From Cristatella mucedo (Eukaryota; Bryozoa; Phylactolaemata; Cristatellidae): a DNA stretch of 64,000 bases. Location of the stretch: contig WPIO01000021.1 in the NCBI GenBank assembly GCA_009760855.2, positions 4,068,501 to 4,132,500 on the forward strand, read 5' to 3'. Position 1 is the first letter of the stretch. Each line of letters begins with the position of its first letter. This document shows positions 25,401-35,480 of the stretch, piece after piece. The notes under the pieces are model-generated. The model was not told the origin of the DNA. It worked only from the letters and a program-made list of their open reading frames with translations, and did no database searches. Made by a program: the position numbers and the translations under genes.

Positions 25401-28400
25401 CTAACCATTCGACCATGCTTCCTTTGCAGCAAATGTAAAGTGCCTAGAAAGAGATTAAGTTCTCTGAAAACACTATACAAATGTATTATTATTTTTATTC
25501 TTCACCGTATGTTCCTCGGCAGTGTAAGCCGACTTTTGCATAAACCCGACTATTTATCTGCAAAAGGGCTCACTTTCATTGGCTGGCTTGAGGTTAACTG
25601 TCAGAAACAAAAACACCATGGCAGCCTAGAACTATATTTTACCTTCAAACATGACAGTAGTGAGTTTGTACTTGCAATCTGATTATCTTACTTGCAACCC
25701 AACCAACCCAAGTTTTTTTGGCATGCACATTAATGTGTAGGTGAGTTTTTTCACTTCCTGACTGCACCTCGCGCATAGAACTCTTCATTTGGTGCTCTCC
25801 TGCCACAAGATAGAATAAGAAACTATCAGCAAAATTGAAGGTCAAATCGGTGGCTATCACAAGACGGGTTTAACCAACGTGAAGGTGACACAGAGGCTTG
25901 GTATTAGCGAGGGGACTGTCAGGTACAACCGAAAGAAGTATTTTCAGTGTGATGGCATCGATATCTTACCACATTCCGGGCTGCCTGCTTCAAAGATTTC
26001 CATAAATACTGCCCTTCCTCACCTGATATTAATCTCTATGGTTTGTGTTTATTCTTCCGTGCTCATGGAAGAGAGTGAGTGTGTGAACAGTGAGTTAGTG
26101 AGTAAGTGAGTAAACAGTACCGTTCTCCCATGTTACACTCTGAGTGGAACGAGTCTGCCGGTCTTGTTATGCCATACTGTGGTTGCTAATGCAAAGAAGC
26201 TAGCAAGGTACCGAAGGTTCAGAATAGCTACTGCACTGTAAAAATCTAGATCGATTGAATTCTTTAGCATGAGCAGCTGTTTACTGCTTGCATGTTCGAA
26301 AGCCCAAGTTTTAGGACAGCAACATGTATCATGTACCATGCTCAAATAATGCACGTTAGCACTAGAGTGGCTGGCAAATTTCGCAAGGCCCACTTGGGCT
26401 GTCGATAAATAATCTGTGGTTCTAGCTCACTCAAAAGTAGGCCATGATGTGCGGCTTTCTTGTCAAAGGTGCTCATGGCTTCATTTAGACTTACCGGAAG
26501 TTTTGTCCTGCACGTGCACGCCCCCAACTTACAGCGCACAGAGCTCACACGTGCCGGCTAGAGCAACCACCCTCATAGAAACCCTTCAAAGCCTTAGCAC
26601 AGCTAAGCCCCATTTTTATTTCTATTATTTTTGTCCTTAGTAGTATTTTGTGTTTGTGCTTGTACCAGAGAATTTATATTTAAAATAATCGTGTTCAACT
26701 ACTATAGAATTACCGTAATGAGCAAGTTTATTCAGTAATCTAATGTAAACATTGGATCAGCCTATCGGCTACCCTTGCCTGAGCTACAGTAGCTACCCTG
26801 GTAGCTGTAATTGGTGTAACTGCTCTACAACTTAAAACAGCAGTCTGTTGGGACAGAACATGGCATGTACATGGTTTTTTATGCGATGGCAGAATTTACA
26901 GCCCCGGCGGATGTCTAATAACAATAATAATAATAATAATACATTTGATAAAGCGCCCTCAGAGAGCTCAATCTCTCTCTAGGCGCTTTACAATTGCTGC
27001 AAAGGAAGCACGATCGTGTAGACATGCTTGGTTAAAATCCGGGCAGACAATGGAAGCTGTACTCAAGGATTAACTACACTGTATACTGGGATACCACCCC
27101 TCACAGTGGCCAAACTTAGTCAGGCAGTTTCAATAACGTCCTTCCGACAAGTTGTGAAATAACGGTTTTGAATATTTCATAATGAATAGCCAGAAGGTCA
27201 TTTCTGGACGATTTGAGTAGTAAAAACTAAGTCTCAGCCTCATCTTGAGTTGAACCCTGTATTCTCTCTCTGTCTCTCTGTCTCTCTGTCTCTGTCTCTG
27301 TCTCTGGCTCTCTCTCTCTCTCTCTAAATTACTGGTCGAGCTAGTTAGCTGTTCTTTCTGCTCGAGTTTGATGGGCTACCAACCATTACACGATCTTCAG
27401 GGGGGGCTGGATAAAGTGGCTCCATGGAACAGCCCGAACAATTGCATCTCAATAGAATTCGACGAGATTTGCTGTTGGATGCTCGGACTTGCTTTGGCAC
27501 ATTTCTCCTCCTTATCCGACTCGAGTACCCTGCTTGGCTACCCCCTCCCTGTTCCCTCAGTACTGCCCCGTAAGCCTAGCAAAGGTACAGGCTGCTGCCT
27601 AGCTGCAGGCCCGCCCCCTGAGCTGATGGAAAAGTCAGTGTTCAGCCCCCTCGGCTTTTTGCCTATAGTACTTCAGTCCCATAGCTGAATTGTAGTTCAG
27701 ATAACCCTTACCAATATTTAATATACTGTTACACATGTTATGGCACACATTTTGTCCTTCGTCCTCTAACAGTGTGCTGTCGGTATTGCCAGGAGTATTT
27801 TGAGCTGTGCATTTACACGTGAAGACTATGTCGGGGGTGGGTAGGCGAATGGACCAATTAGATGCCAACGAGTGTGGCTCCTCCAAAAAAGAAGTTAAAA
27901 AAGTCTGGGAAAAGAAAAGTGAGCTAAAGCATATGCATTTGAATCGTCGAAGCTTTTACTTCTTTTACTCTATTTACACTGCCAAACCCAATGGACTAAA
28001 TCATCTGAGACAAACATGAGACGATCATGAGTGTACAGCAACTGTAAAGCGCCTAGAAAGAGATTGAGTTCTCTGAGGGTGCTTTATCAAGTGCATTATT
28101 ATTATTATTTTTATAAGGTTTGATAGGGTTTGTGGTTTACTTGTGAAACGAGGGTCTGTTGAGTTGACTTGGTGCTAGTGTCATGCGACTGTGGCAACGA
28201 GTCGTGGGAAAGAGAGAGCTAGCTTTGACAGGAAGGAGTTTTGACCAAATAAAAGCCTTCTTCTTTGCTCTTCTTAAATAAAATTCACAAATGACATGTG
28301 TTTTGGCTGTATTTGCAATTGGCATGTGGCCCCCTACTCCCTGATACCTATAGCCATAATGAGACATCGAGCTATCCAGCGTAGCAAATTATAACATGGT

Positions 28401-30622
28401 AGCACCTATCCTCATAACTTGTTGCCCAGAGATATCGCTAGATGGTCTCATGCCAGTGAAGCAGCCTTTAGCATCGCAGATGGCCGCCGGTGATGGATTG
28501 GAGTCTTCAGTGCTATTCCGGCATGCTGACCGGAGTGCTCCATTGCTCGGAGCAGGGCACAGTCGAGCGAAGTTTGAGGATGCCTCTGACATCGGCATAT
28601 CCGGGGCCTATGCAAGCAAGTATTTTTTTATGAATTAGTGCTTTTTCAAGCATGATTTTACTTACTATTCTATTGCGTATCACTTTGCAGCAAATGTAAA
28701 GCGCCTAGAAAGAGATTAAGTTCTCTGAGGGCGCTTTATCAAGTGCAATATTATTATTATTATTATTAAGGAGAACAGCTCGGCTACTGTGTAGTTCTGC
28801 AGCTGGGGGTGGCGACAGGTGCAGGAGTGACTTGCGCTACTGTGCCCTCGAGCGGCTGCTGTAGCACTGTGACACCAGCCGCCAGCTATCTCTTCAGTGG
28901 TACGGGATCCTAAACGTTGAAGCTGGCATTGTAAGCAAGTCTGCTTCAGTTCATCGCCGGCTTAGCCGCTAAGCCATCTGCCTGCCGCTCACATTAGGAG
29001 CCCAGGGTGTGTAAGTTCACTGAACTTCACGGAAAAAACGTCTGGTCTGCTTAGAGTGAACAGATGCAGTGTAGTGGTGACTGACTGCAACGGCTACTTT
29101 CATGTGCTGTTGACAGCACCGCTGTAGATACAGTGAGTGTCTGGGGCTTTGTTCGGTCGTCTCGTGCCTCCCACATGCAGTAGCTGGCAGAGTGCGGTGG
29201 CACGTTGCACGATGTGTCTCGTGTCAGTCTCAGGTCGACGACCACTACTATTGCTTATAATGACGATCCCGTGCAGGCATCACCAGCCACACGCTGCATT
29301 TGCCCAGCACCATATCGGAAGCTGACCTGCTGGCACGTATCAGGGAGCAGAACGCCAACCCCGACGTCGACGGCATTCTCGTGCAGCTGCCACTGCCTCG
29401 GCACATCAGTGAACGAGCCGTATGTGATGCCGTCTCGCCTGAGAAGGACGTCGATGGCTTTCACATTGTCAACGTCGGCCGCTTCTGCTCGGACCTGCGG
29501 TGCCTGCTGCCGGCCACCCCTGCCGGTGTGATGCAGCTGCTACGTCGTACCGGTGCGTCGTGCCATCTGTGTATCCCTCCTTTGTCAGAACATGCTCTGC
29601 GTCAGTGCGTGCTCTGTCCAGGAGCTCATGTTGAGATGCAAAGAGACAACAAAGGATGCCGATGTTGCTGCTGCTGCTGCTTCGTTTGCCACTTCGTGCT
29701 GGGCATTGCTGCCAGCAATAATGCAGCAGTTGTTATCAAATCTACTTTGGCAGGCATTGAGACGTTTGGCAAGAATGCCGTTGTTTGCGGCCGATCAAAG
29801 AACGTCGGCATGCCCATGGCCATGCTATTGCATGCTGATGGCATTGGCGAGACGAGGGCTGGTAAGACGCTGGCAACCTGTAGTGTACGTGGCTCATGTT
29901 CATCGCATGATGGCACTAATTTAAATTGATGGGCCCATGCTCTCACCTGCTTCGGCCTTTGCCGAGTACTGAGCTCTACCAAATCGCTCTCAAAACAACT
30001 GCTTGCAGCATATTCTCGGCTATTGCAACATGCCCACCCAGCTGAATCGTTAGCCGGATTTACACGGTGCTATCGTAGATCCAAGGGCTGTATGACGTCA
30101 TTATTCAACTGACGCGAGCTTGCACGAACAGCCTTTGGCCCAGTGGTTAAGGTGCTTGCCACGGCCAAGGTCAAGGTGAATGTATTTGATGACCGAGGTC
30201 GTGGGCTCGAGCCCTTCGGCATATGGGAAGCGCCTGAATAGAATATAAATTAAGTTCTCTTAGGGTGCAATACAAATGAATTACATGTATTTATATTTAT
30301 TCTTAATAGTGCTTCACCTATCGTCTCATCTGTGCATTACTGGCACTACACTGCAATGGTTTAGGTCGTATCCTAGTGGGCGATTTCAGAACACAGAAGT
30401 CAACCTCCAATCGTCATTCCAAGAGCTTTTGAAGTGTGGCATGCTCAGGGATCAGTTTTAGGTCCACTTCTTTTTACAATGCCTACTCTTCCTCTCGCCG
30501 ATGTAATCACCGGCACAATCTAGGCTTTCATTTTTATGCAGATGACACACAGCTGTATCTGTGCTTTGATCCATGCATGTCTTCCAATACTCCAACTCCC
30601 TTGCATGATGTATTGCTGACAT

Positions 30623-30655
<33 letters not shown>

Positions 30656-33600
30656 TACTTGATAAAGCGCCCTCAGAGAACTTAATCTCTTTCTAGGCGC
30701 TTTACATTTGCTGCAAAGGGAAATGCAATTAAATGGTAAGTAAAATCATGCTTGAAAAAAAAAAAAATGAATGACATGGTTAGGGGTGACATGCACAGGG
30801 TCAGCATGCAAGTGACATTTGCACTTAGATGGCAGCAAACTTTCTAAAATTGAATGACGATACTACTAACTTTATGGTTATGGGCAAGCCTGGTGTCTCC
30901 TAGAAACTTGAAAGCCTAACTTCAGAATGGGCTTGGCCAGCATATCTCCTGGATCACCTGCATGATGTGTGGGTGTCCTGTTCCAAAATGACCTTACGCT
31001 TGATGGCCACATCAGCACTACAGTCAAGTCTGTTCCCCTTTCAGCTACGTCACATTGCGAAAATTTGGGCTTGCTTAGATAAAGTTACCACGGCTACCAG
31101 CCGATCCTTGCAGTTTTTAGTCCCTATCTAGACTGCTCTAACTCACTACTTAAAATTTCTTTCTGCCAATGCAGGAAGATGTTCACAGTTGGTGCAAAAC
31201 TGTGCAGCTAGGGTTGTCCGTTGAGAACGTGGCAACTTCCACATTTCACCACTTCTCACCTACCTGCACTAGCTTGCCATCAAGCAGCATATTTACCTCG
31301 AGATAGTGTCGCTCACTTTTAGGTTCCTTCATTCTCTTGCTCCGGCCTACCTGTCTGAACTACTTCCTTACCAAGCTCCCATCATGCACCATTCCTCTGA
31401 CTTTTTTGTGAATTAATTTTGCATGTTGTTACTAAGCAATTTTCGTCCTTTCTAGCATATGTAATATGCCTAGAACGATTTATTTTGCTCAGCAATTTGA
31501 TTTTTGATTTATCTATTTTAATAAATTTAAATATTTATTATAATATTAATATTGTGTTAAACAATAAAATAGTATTAAACAGTGTTATTATTATTAATTA
31601 CTGATATTTATTAATACTATTTTAATACTATTTTAATATTATTAAAATTAAAATTAAAATATTTATTTTAATGAATATTTAAATAAATTTAAATAAATTT
31701 ATTTGAATTGCAAATTTATTTTGCTATCCAAACGTCTTTTTTGCCAATATTACTTCTCTTATACTTGAGCATCTAGTTTTTTTTTAAGGGACTTAGCACC
31801 ATTTTAGGATTTGAATAGTACCGGCCCATGTCATTAAAATGATTGTACGCGTAGTGATTTAGCAGCTAAGCCGGCGTTTGGGTCACAGTTACCTTGGGTC
31901 ACAGTTACCGGTGCTGTGCCTTCGTGTGAGCAAGTGAAGCATAAAGTTTGTCCAACAAGGTAACTCATAAAGCATTGATACTGAGAGAGTGTATGAGATC
32001 TGTTCACGATGCAGGATCCATATATAGATGCAGGATCTATACAAAATATATCTAAAGCCATCTGGATGCATCTCTTCTTGATCTGCATCCAGACTCTGCC
32101 AGAAGCCCCAGGACTCGAAACTTAAGAATACCTTCGATGAGCTTTTTTCTAAAGACTATCAGTGTATATTGTGTAATGGTAGAGTCTCATCCATTATACT
32201 AGTCTGGAGTTCCAGAAGGCTATTTGCAAATTATAGAGAACCTTTTGAGAAAGTGATACGGGTCCATGGCATTGGCTCTCACTTCTATGCCGACGACACC
32301 AGCTGTACTTGTCATGTAAACCATCTGTACAGCTATGGCTACTGGTAATCTGAATGCCTGCCTTGAAGATATTCGGTTATGGATATCAGCCAGTTTTTTT
32401 AAGCTTAACCACGATAGAACCACACTTCTTCTCATGGGACATGCTGGGCGTTCGGCTGGAATAAGAGACTTTGCTCTTCCAATTGCATGTGTCATAGTGC
32501 GACCGTCACCAGTTGCTCATAGTTTAGGTGTCCTCTTTGACGACTGCTTGGTGCTTTAAAGTTTCATTCAGAAGGCCCCTTCTGCAGCTAGTCAGTATGT
32601 TCGAATCTGTCCAGGATTAGGGACTTGCTACTGAAGTGGCTGGTTAAAGATCATATTAGCTCCTTGTTCTAATCTATGCACGATTATAGTAACTCAGTTT
32701 TGGCAGGATTAAAGAAAAAGCCATTAAGCATCTATAGCTAGTGACTAATGTGGATACTATGCTGGTTGACGAATCAAAGAAAATTAGCCGTGCATCTCCT
32801 TTATTGAAGAGGCTGCAATGGCTTCAGATTAATCGACGAATGGAGAACAATCCTTGCTCTGACCTACAGGGCTACGTTTAAAGAACGCTGGCGACCGAAG
32901 CTTTTGCTCTGCATATCCTCTTACTTCTAAAGAATTTTATGCAGCGACATCTCTCGTGCTGCCAATTTTAGCACACTCTTTTCACCTATTATGCACGGCT
33001 ACTGCCATGCTACTCACTTCCTCGACTTCCCTCCTGACTCCACCAAGCTTCTCACTATTTGTTTGCTTGAGAAGGAGTCTGTGGGCAACCAGAAGCCACT
33101 TTGGCTTTGAGTGCATGTGACAGCCCTCAGCACGACCCGTCGTCGGGCTGGGCAGCGCGATCGAGCAGCAACATCTCCTGGCTCCAACACCAAGCACTTT
33201 ATTCAGAAACCACGCCGGCCCAGTCTACGCAGGCAACATTCTAAACGGCGTCGAGGGATCTAGCCATCTCCACCCTCTTCCTGTACTCCTTCGGCCGCCC
33301 TTATATTCCATGCATGCGTTTTCCCACTGTCGAGCCATTGTTCGTTCGGCGCCCACCCGACAGCTGGCGGCAGTTTGTGGTAGACGTATGTCCCCCCAGA
33401 TGCCGCCAATGCATGGATTTGTGCCGGACTGCTGAGTTATCCACCCCGAAAGCCACTGTCTGCCCCTCCACCGCTCGAGAGTCTGTGGCTGCTTCAGCCC
33501 TCGTAGGGCCTCCACCCAGTGCTTGAATGATCATGAGTCACGTGCTCCCTCACAGTGCCACTATAGAGACCTCTCCAGCATAACTTCCACCTGTTCTGTG

Positions 33601-34920
33601 TGGCTTTGGGGAGTTTCAGATGGAGGTACGTACAAACAGTTGCACTATAATAATAATAGCTGATTTAACAGCCTCATTTGGATAGCAGCAGAAGAACCTA
33701 AACGGCTATCACCACAGCTTGCAGTTGGCAATAAAGGACCCCCAAGTGCAGCACTCGAACCCACGACCTCGGCCGTGAAGAGAAAGTACCTAACTCCTGG
33801 GCTATGACGGCACTAAATCTTGCAGGGGCTTTGAGGTTTAAAGCCAAACCCCGAGTGGAGCTCCCAACGGAGATGCATACATACAATGGCACCATATACA
33901 TCTGACTGGGGCTTCGAGGCTTTAAGTCAAGTGACAATTCAAGATAAAGTAAAGACAAGTTCATGCTTTTCACGGTCATCAATCTGCCACTTGGTGTGCA
34001 GTCCAGGAGTCCTCGATTTTGCATCAGCACAGGATGCAAGGCTTTTACACTCCATTTAAATTGTTTGCTCGTGGTGTGTGCACGGAGCTGGTGGCACGGA
34101 GCTGGTGGCACGGAGCACGATATAGTGTTGCCCCCCTACAATAGCACTAACAATGACCCTTGGCGTTTCGGCAGCCATTTGAGTCGGGCGAATGAAGTTC
34201 ACCTCATTGTGTGTAGAGGTATTGAGAGGCCAGCATCCCACTGGTGAGTGGATCCAAATCGCAATTTTCAGGAATTGTCTGAGCAAAGAGAGCACAGTCT
34301 TTTGCATGTTGCCTCGAAATGATGTAGCCGATGCCATCATCTCGCTTTGGCTCTGCTTTGCTGATCAGCTTTTATAGGGATATGGCTGATATCCGTATCT
34401 TCACATTGAAATTCAGGCGATGCAACAGTGACGATATGCCATCGATATACGCCCCCCGAACAGCTAAGGAGTTTCGTTAAGATGGCCGACATAGTGATCT
34501 CTGCAACCGGTGTTCCGAAGCTAATCAATGGCGACATGATAAAAGAAGGTGCTGCGTTGATCGATGTCGGAATAACACGCGTGCCATGCACCAAGTCAGG
34601 GAAGACACGGCTAGTCGGCGACATTGACTTTGACAGTAAGTTTTGGTGAACCTATGCCATTCCGGTGGAGATTTATTGCGGTTTCTTTCCAACACCTTAG
34701 CGATATAATCGCTTGCTGCGTGTATCACGGCGATACATTGCATTCTCTGCATTTTTTGCATCACTTTGCTGTGGTCTCACCGATTAAGCGATCTGCAGGC
34801 TGCGTGGAAAAAGCCGGCTACATAACGCCTGTGCCTGGTGGCGTCGGACCGATGACCGTGGCCATGCTCATGAAGAACACTCTGCAGGCTTTTAAAAAGG
34901 AAGTTCGTTACGGCTTCTGA
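19317..34920 (+). CDS. MTHFD2: Mitochondrial methylenetetrahydrofolate dehydrogenase/cyclohydrolase, MTHFD2 type
   Basis: Six exons join without phase conflict: 19317-19417, 21544-21755, 29277-29552, 29754-29861, 34417-34635, 34799-34920 (1038 nt, 345 residues plus TGA; human MTHFD2 has about 350). The enzyme oxidises 5,10-methylene-THF to methenyl-THF and hydrolyses it to 10-formyl-THF in the mitochondrial one-carbon pathway. Visible landmarks are an Arg/Ser-rich presequence (residues 1-33), the YxxxK catalytic motif (Tyr93, Lys97), VQLPLP (140-145), KDVDGFH (161-167) with the catalytic Asp164, the dinucleotide-site motif GRSKNVGMP (209-217), and [14 protein letters not shown] (312-325). KNVGMP together with a presequence points to MTHFD2/2L rather than the cytosolic MTHFD1; there is no synthetase domain. 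The introns, especially the 7.5-kb intron 2, are loaded with LINE copies. No frame damage was seen. Confidence 0.95.
19689..19696. promoter_or_regulatory. CRE-type palindrome TGACGTCA in MTHFD2 intron 1
   Basis: A full CRE/ATF consensus about 270 bp into intron 1. Mammalian MTHFD2 is an ATF4-induced gene. Whether this site is used is inference only. Confidence 0.3.
21329..21370. repeat. 14-bp tandem repeat, three copies
   Basis: The unit gcgatgcatctcat is present three times without change, in MTHFD2 intron 1, close to exon 2. Confidence 0.9.
21544..21755 (+). CDS. MTHFD2: MTHFD2 exon 2: N-terminal catalytic segment
   Basis: Acceptor tttttatgcag ends at 21543 and donor gtatgt begins at 21756. 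It encodes [18 protein letters not shown] through [19 protein letters not shown], including the YxxxK dyad of the dehydrogenase/cyclohydrolase site. Confidence 0.94.
22386..22910 (-). mobile_element. CR1/L2-like LINE, 3' part with intact ORF2 C-terminus
   Basis: Minus-strand copy. (ATT)n and the hairpin tail lie at 22386-22460. Further right, a frame to 22902 reads [40 protein letters not shown] and [11 protein letters not shown], the usual C-terminal end of this ORF2 class. It forms one arm of an inverted pair with the copy at 23279-23602. Confidence 0.85.
23279..23602 (+). mobile_element. CR1/L2-like LINE 3' end, opposite orientation
   Basis: Plus-strand, 5'-truncated copy that begins in the ORF2 tail (ctgacctgaccacatttaaa) and ends in the hairpin and (ATT)n. 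By eye it is almost identical to the minus-strand copy at 22386-22711. Confidence 0.85.
24275..25500 (+). mobile_element. CR1/L2-like LINE with broken reverse transcriptase
   Basis: Plus-strand copy that starts at the RT block [17 protein letters not shown], continues through [20 protein letters not shown] (the YADD box is altered to YADE), [38 protein letters not shown] and [11 protein letters not shown], then loses frame. It ends with the hairpin variant gttctctgaaaacactatac and ATT repeats. Confidence 0.85.
25501..26917. other. MTHFD2 intron 2, mostly unassigned
   Basis: Apart from the helix-turn-helix-like scrap, no supported feature. Open frames on the minus strand at 26133-26548 have no family resemblance. 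Confidence 0.5.
25879..26005 (+). other. Possible transposase helix-turn-helix scrap
   Basis: A short frame reads [20 protein letters not shown], which has the look of a helix-turn-helix (LGIS.GTVR). Nothing else of an element was found around it. Confidence 0.2.
26918..27015 (-). mobile_element. LINE 3' end, about 100 bp
   Basis: Minus-strand copy: (AAT)n, then tgataaagcgccctcagaga, the hairpin and ctgcaaaggaagca. It is strongly 5'-truncated. Confidence 0.85.
27263..27326. repeat. (TCTC/TG)n pyrimidine-rich microsatellite
   Basis: Imperfect tract of TCTC units interrupted by TG. Confidence 0.85.
27327..28029. other. MTHFD2 intron 2; no feature recognised
   Basis: A frame at 27368-27688 is open with no known match. 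Nothing else is supported. Confidence 0.45.
28030..28115 (+). mobile_element. LINE 3' end, under 100 bp
   Basis: Plus-strand copy: gtacagcaactgtaaagcgc, hairpin, gtgctttatcaagtgcatta and (ATT)n. Confidence 0.85.
28640..28770 (+). mobile_element. LINE 3' end, 130 bp
   Basis: Plus-strand copy: ttcaagcatgattttactta, gcaaatgtaaagcgcc, hairpin and (ATT)n. It is one of six separate insertions in MTHFD2 intron 2. Confidence 0.87.
28771..29276 (+). other. End of MTHFD2 intron 2; nothing recognised
   Basis: Unique-looking sequence before exon 3 with no supported feature. Confidence 0.5.
29277..29552 (+). CDS. MTHFD2: MTHFD2 exon 3
   Basis: Acceptor ccgtgcag ends at 29276 and donor gtgcgt begins at 29553. 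It encodes [42 protein letters not shown] and [17 protein letters not shown]. The last of these is the conserved link into the NAD(P)-binding domain. Confidence 0.95.
29754..29861 (+). CDS. MTHFD2: MTHFD2 exon 4: dinucleotide-binding motif
   Basis: It encodes [20 protein letters not shown] and then MLLHADG. It is separated from exon 3 by a 201-nt intron. Donor gtaaga begins at 29862. Confidence 0.95.
30128..30295 (+). mobile_element. SINE-A copy, sense orientation
   Basis: The A-box region is ggcccagtggttaaggtgct and the B-box region gtcgtgggctcgagccc. The 3' end reads gcgcctgaatag...taagttctcttagggtgca, followed by atacaaatgaattaca. The head is tRNA-like and the tail matches the LINE 3' hairpin. 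Confidence 0.8.
30330..31410 (+). mobile_element. Degraded LINE ORF2, host of a nested insertion
   Basis: Plus-strand copy with [18 protein letters not shown]-like coding, then [15 protein letters not shown] at 30529-30573. It is split by the insertion at 30625-30812, and coding blocks then resume (ggcagcaaactttctaaaattg). Many frame breaks are present. The YADD box is still readable. Confidence 0.8.
30625..30812 (-). mobile_element. Nested LINE 3' end with 8-bp target duplication
   Basis: Minus-strand, 5'-truncated copy: (AAT)n, hairpin, then agtaaaatcatgcttgaaaa and atgcacagggtcagcatgca. It is flanked by the identical direct repeat tgacattt at 30617-30624 and 30813-30820. Confidence 0.88.
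31411..32149. other. Very AT-rich intron segment
   Basis: 31490-31730 is nearly all A/T with repeated ttaataat/aaattt motifs. No element or exon was recognised. A doubled phrase (tgggtcacagttacc) sits at about 31880-31910. Confidence 0.5.
32150..32995 (+). mobile_element. Second, more diverged LINE relic
   Basis: Reads GSHFYADDT, then in another frame [20 protein letters not shown] and SLGVLFDD, followed by blocks resembling 'ASQYVRI..LP' and 'AHSF'. The layout is that of a non-LTR ORF2, but the sequence differs from the main family, so a different lineage or an older insertion is likely. Confidence 0.55.
32996..33654. other. MTHFD2 intron 4; no feature recognised
   Basis: Short frames on both strands are unmatched. 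Nothing is supported. Confidence 0.45.
33655..33815 (-). mobile_element. SINE-B copy
   Basis: The plus strand reads gctgatttaacagcctcatt, agaagaacctaaacggctat, cactcgaacccacgacctc (reverse B box) and a head ending gggctatgacggcact. Confidence 0.78.
34417..34635 (+). CDS. MTHFD2: MTHFD2 exon 5
   Basis: It encodes [35 protein letters not shown] and [15 protein letters not shown], then LVGDIDFD. The arginine in HRYTP corresponds to one implicated in phosphate/NAD binding of MTHFD2. Donor gtaagt begins at 34636. Confidence 0.95.
34799..34920 (+). CDS. MTHFD2: MTHFD2 exon 6 and stop
   Basis: Acceptor gatctgcag ends at 34798. It encodes [20 protein letters not shown] and [16 protein letters not shown], ending with TGA at 34918-34920. 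The protein ends slightly earlier than the human one. Confidence 0.96.
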
Positions 34921-35480
34921 ACTTCCGACGCCCTCGTCTAGACAGGGTGATACTGAGTGGTGCAAGAGTGAAGTATGCCCGAAGGAGGGCCGAATCTCTG
35001 CTACACTCGGTGTGTTGTTATAGTGCCGGTGATCGCTGCAGCTGCTGTTAGCATGCACCAAGAGCAGGCTCTCTGAAGAAGAACGTCAAGGCTAAGCTAA
35101 GGAGAATTATAGGCATGCAGCACCGTATTTATTCTGACCTCGTCAGTGCTAACGGCACCCGTTTAAACGTATTACTTCATCCCCACCTCCTACGGTGACA
35201 TTGCTCTCGTCTTGGAAACATGCAGTTCGGGTACCAGTTTTGTCGAAGGCGGTCAAATGAGACAGCTGGAATCTCTCTATTCTTGGCAAGGCAAACAAAT
35301 CGCTGCAGACTGTTAAGGAGCAGCCGTGGCTAGGCACGGCTGCTGTATGTTGCTAGTGTGCTGCCTTGGTATGCTTCTTAAATGAAGAAGCCGTCCCCCC
35401 ACCATTACTTGGATTGTATGTGGAGAATTATAATGTCGCTGGCTATCAGGTACGTGGCAAAATAAAGACCATCAATGACC
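34921..35480 (+). other. MTHFD2 3' UTR with poly(A) signal
   Basis: AATAAA at 35461-35466 is the first clear signal after the stop, giving a 3' UTR of about 0.55 kb. No other feature was recognised in it. Confidence 0.6.
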
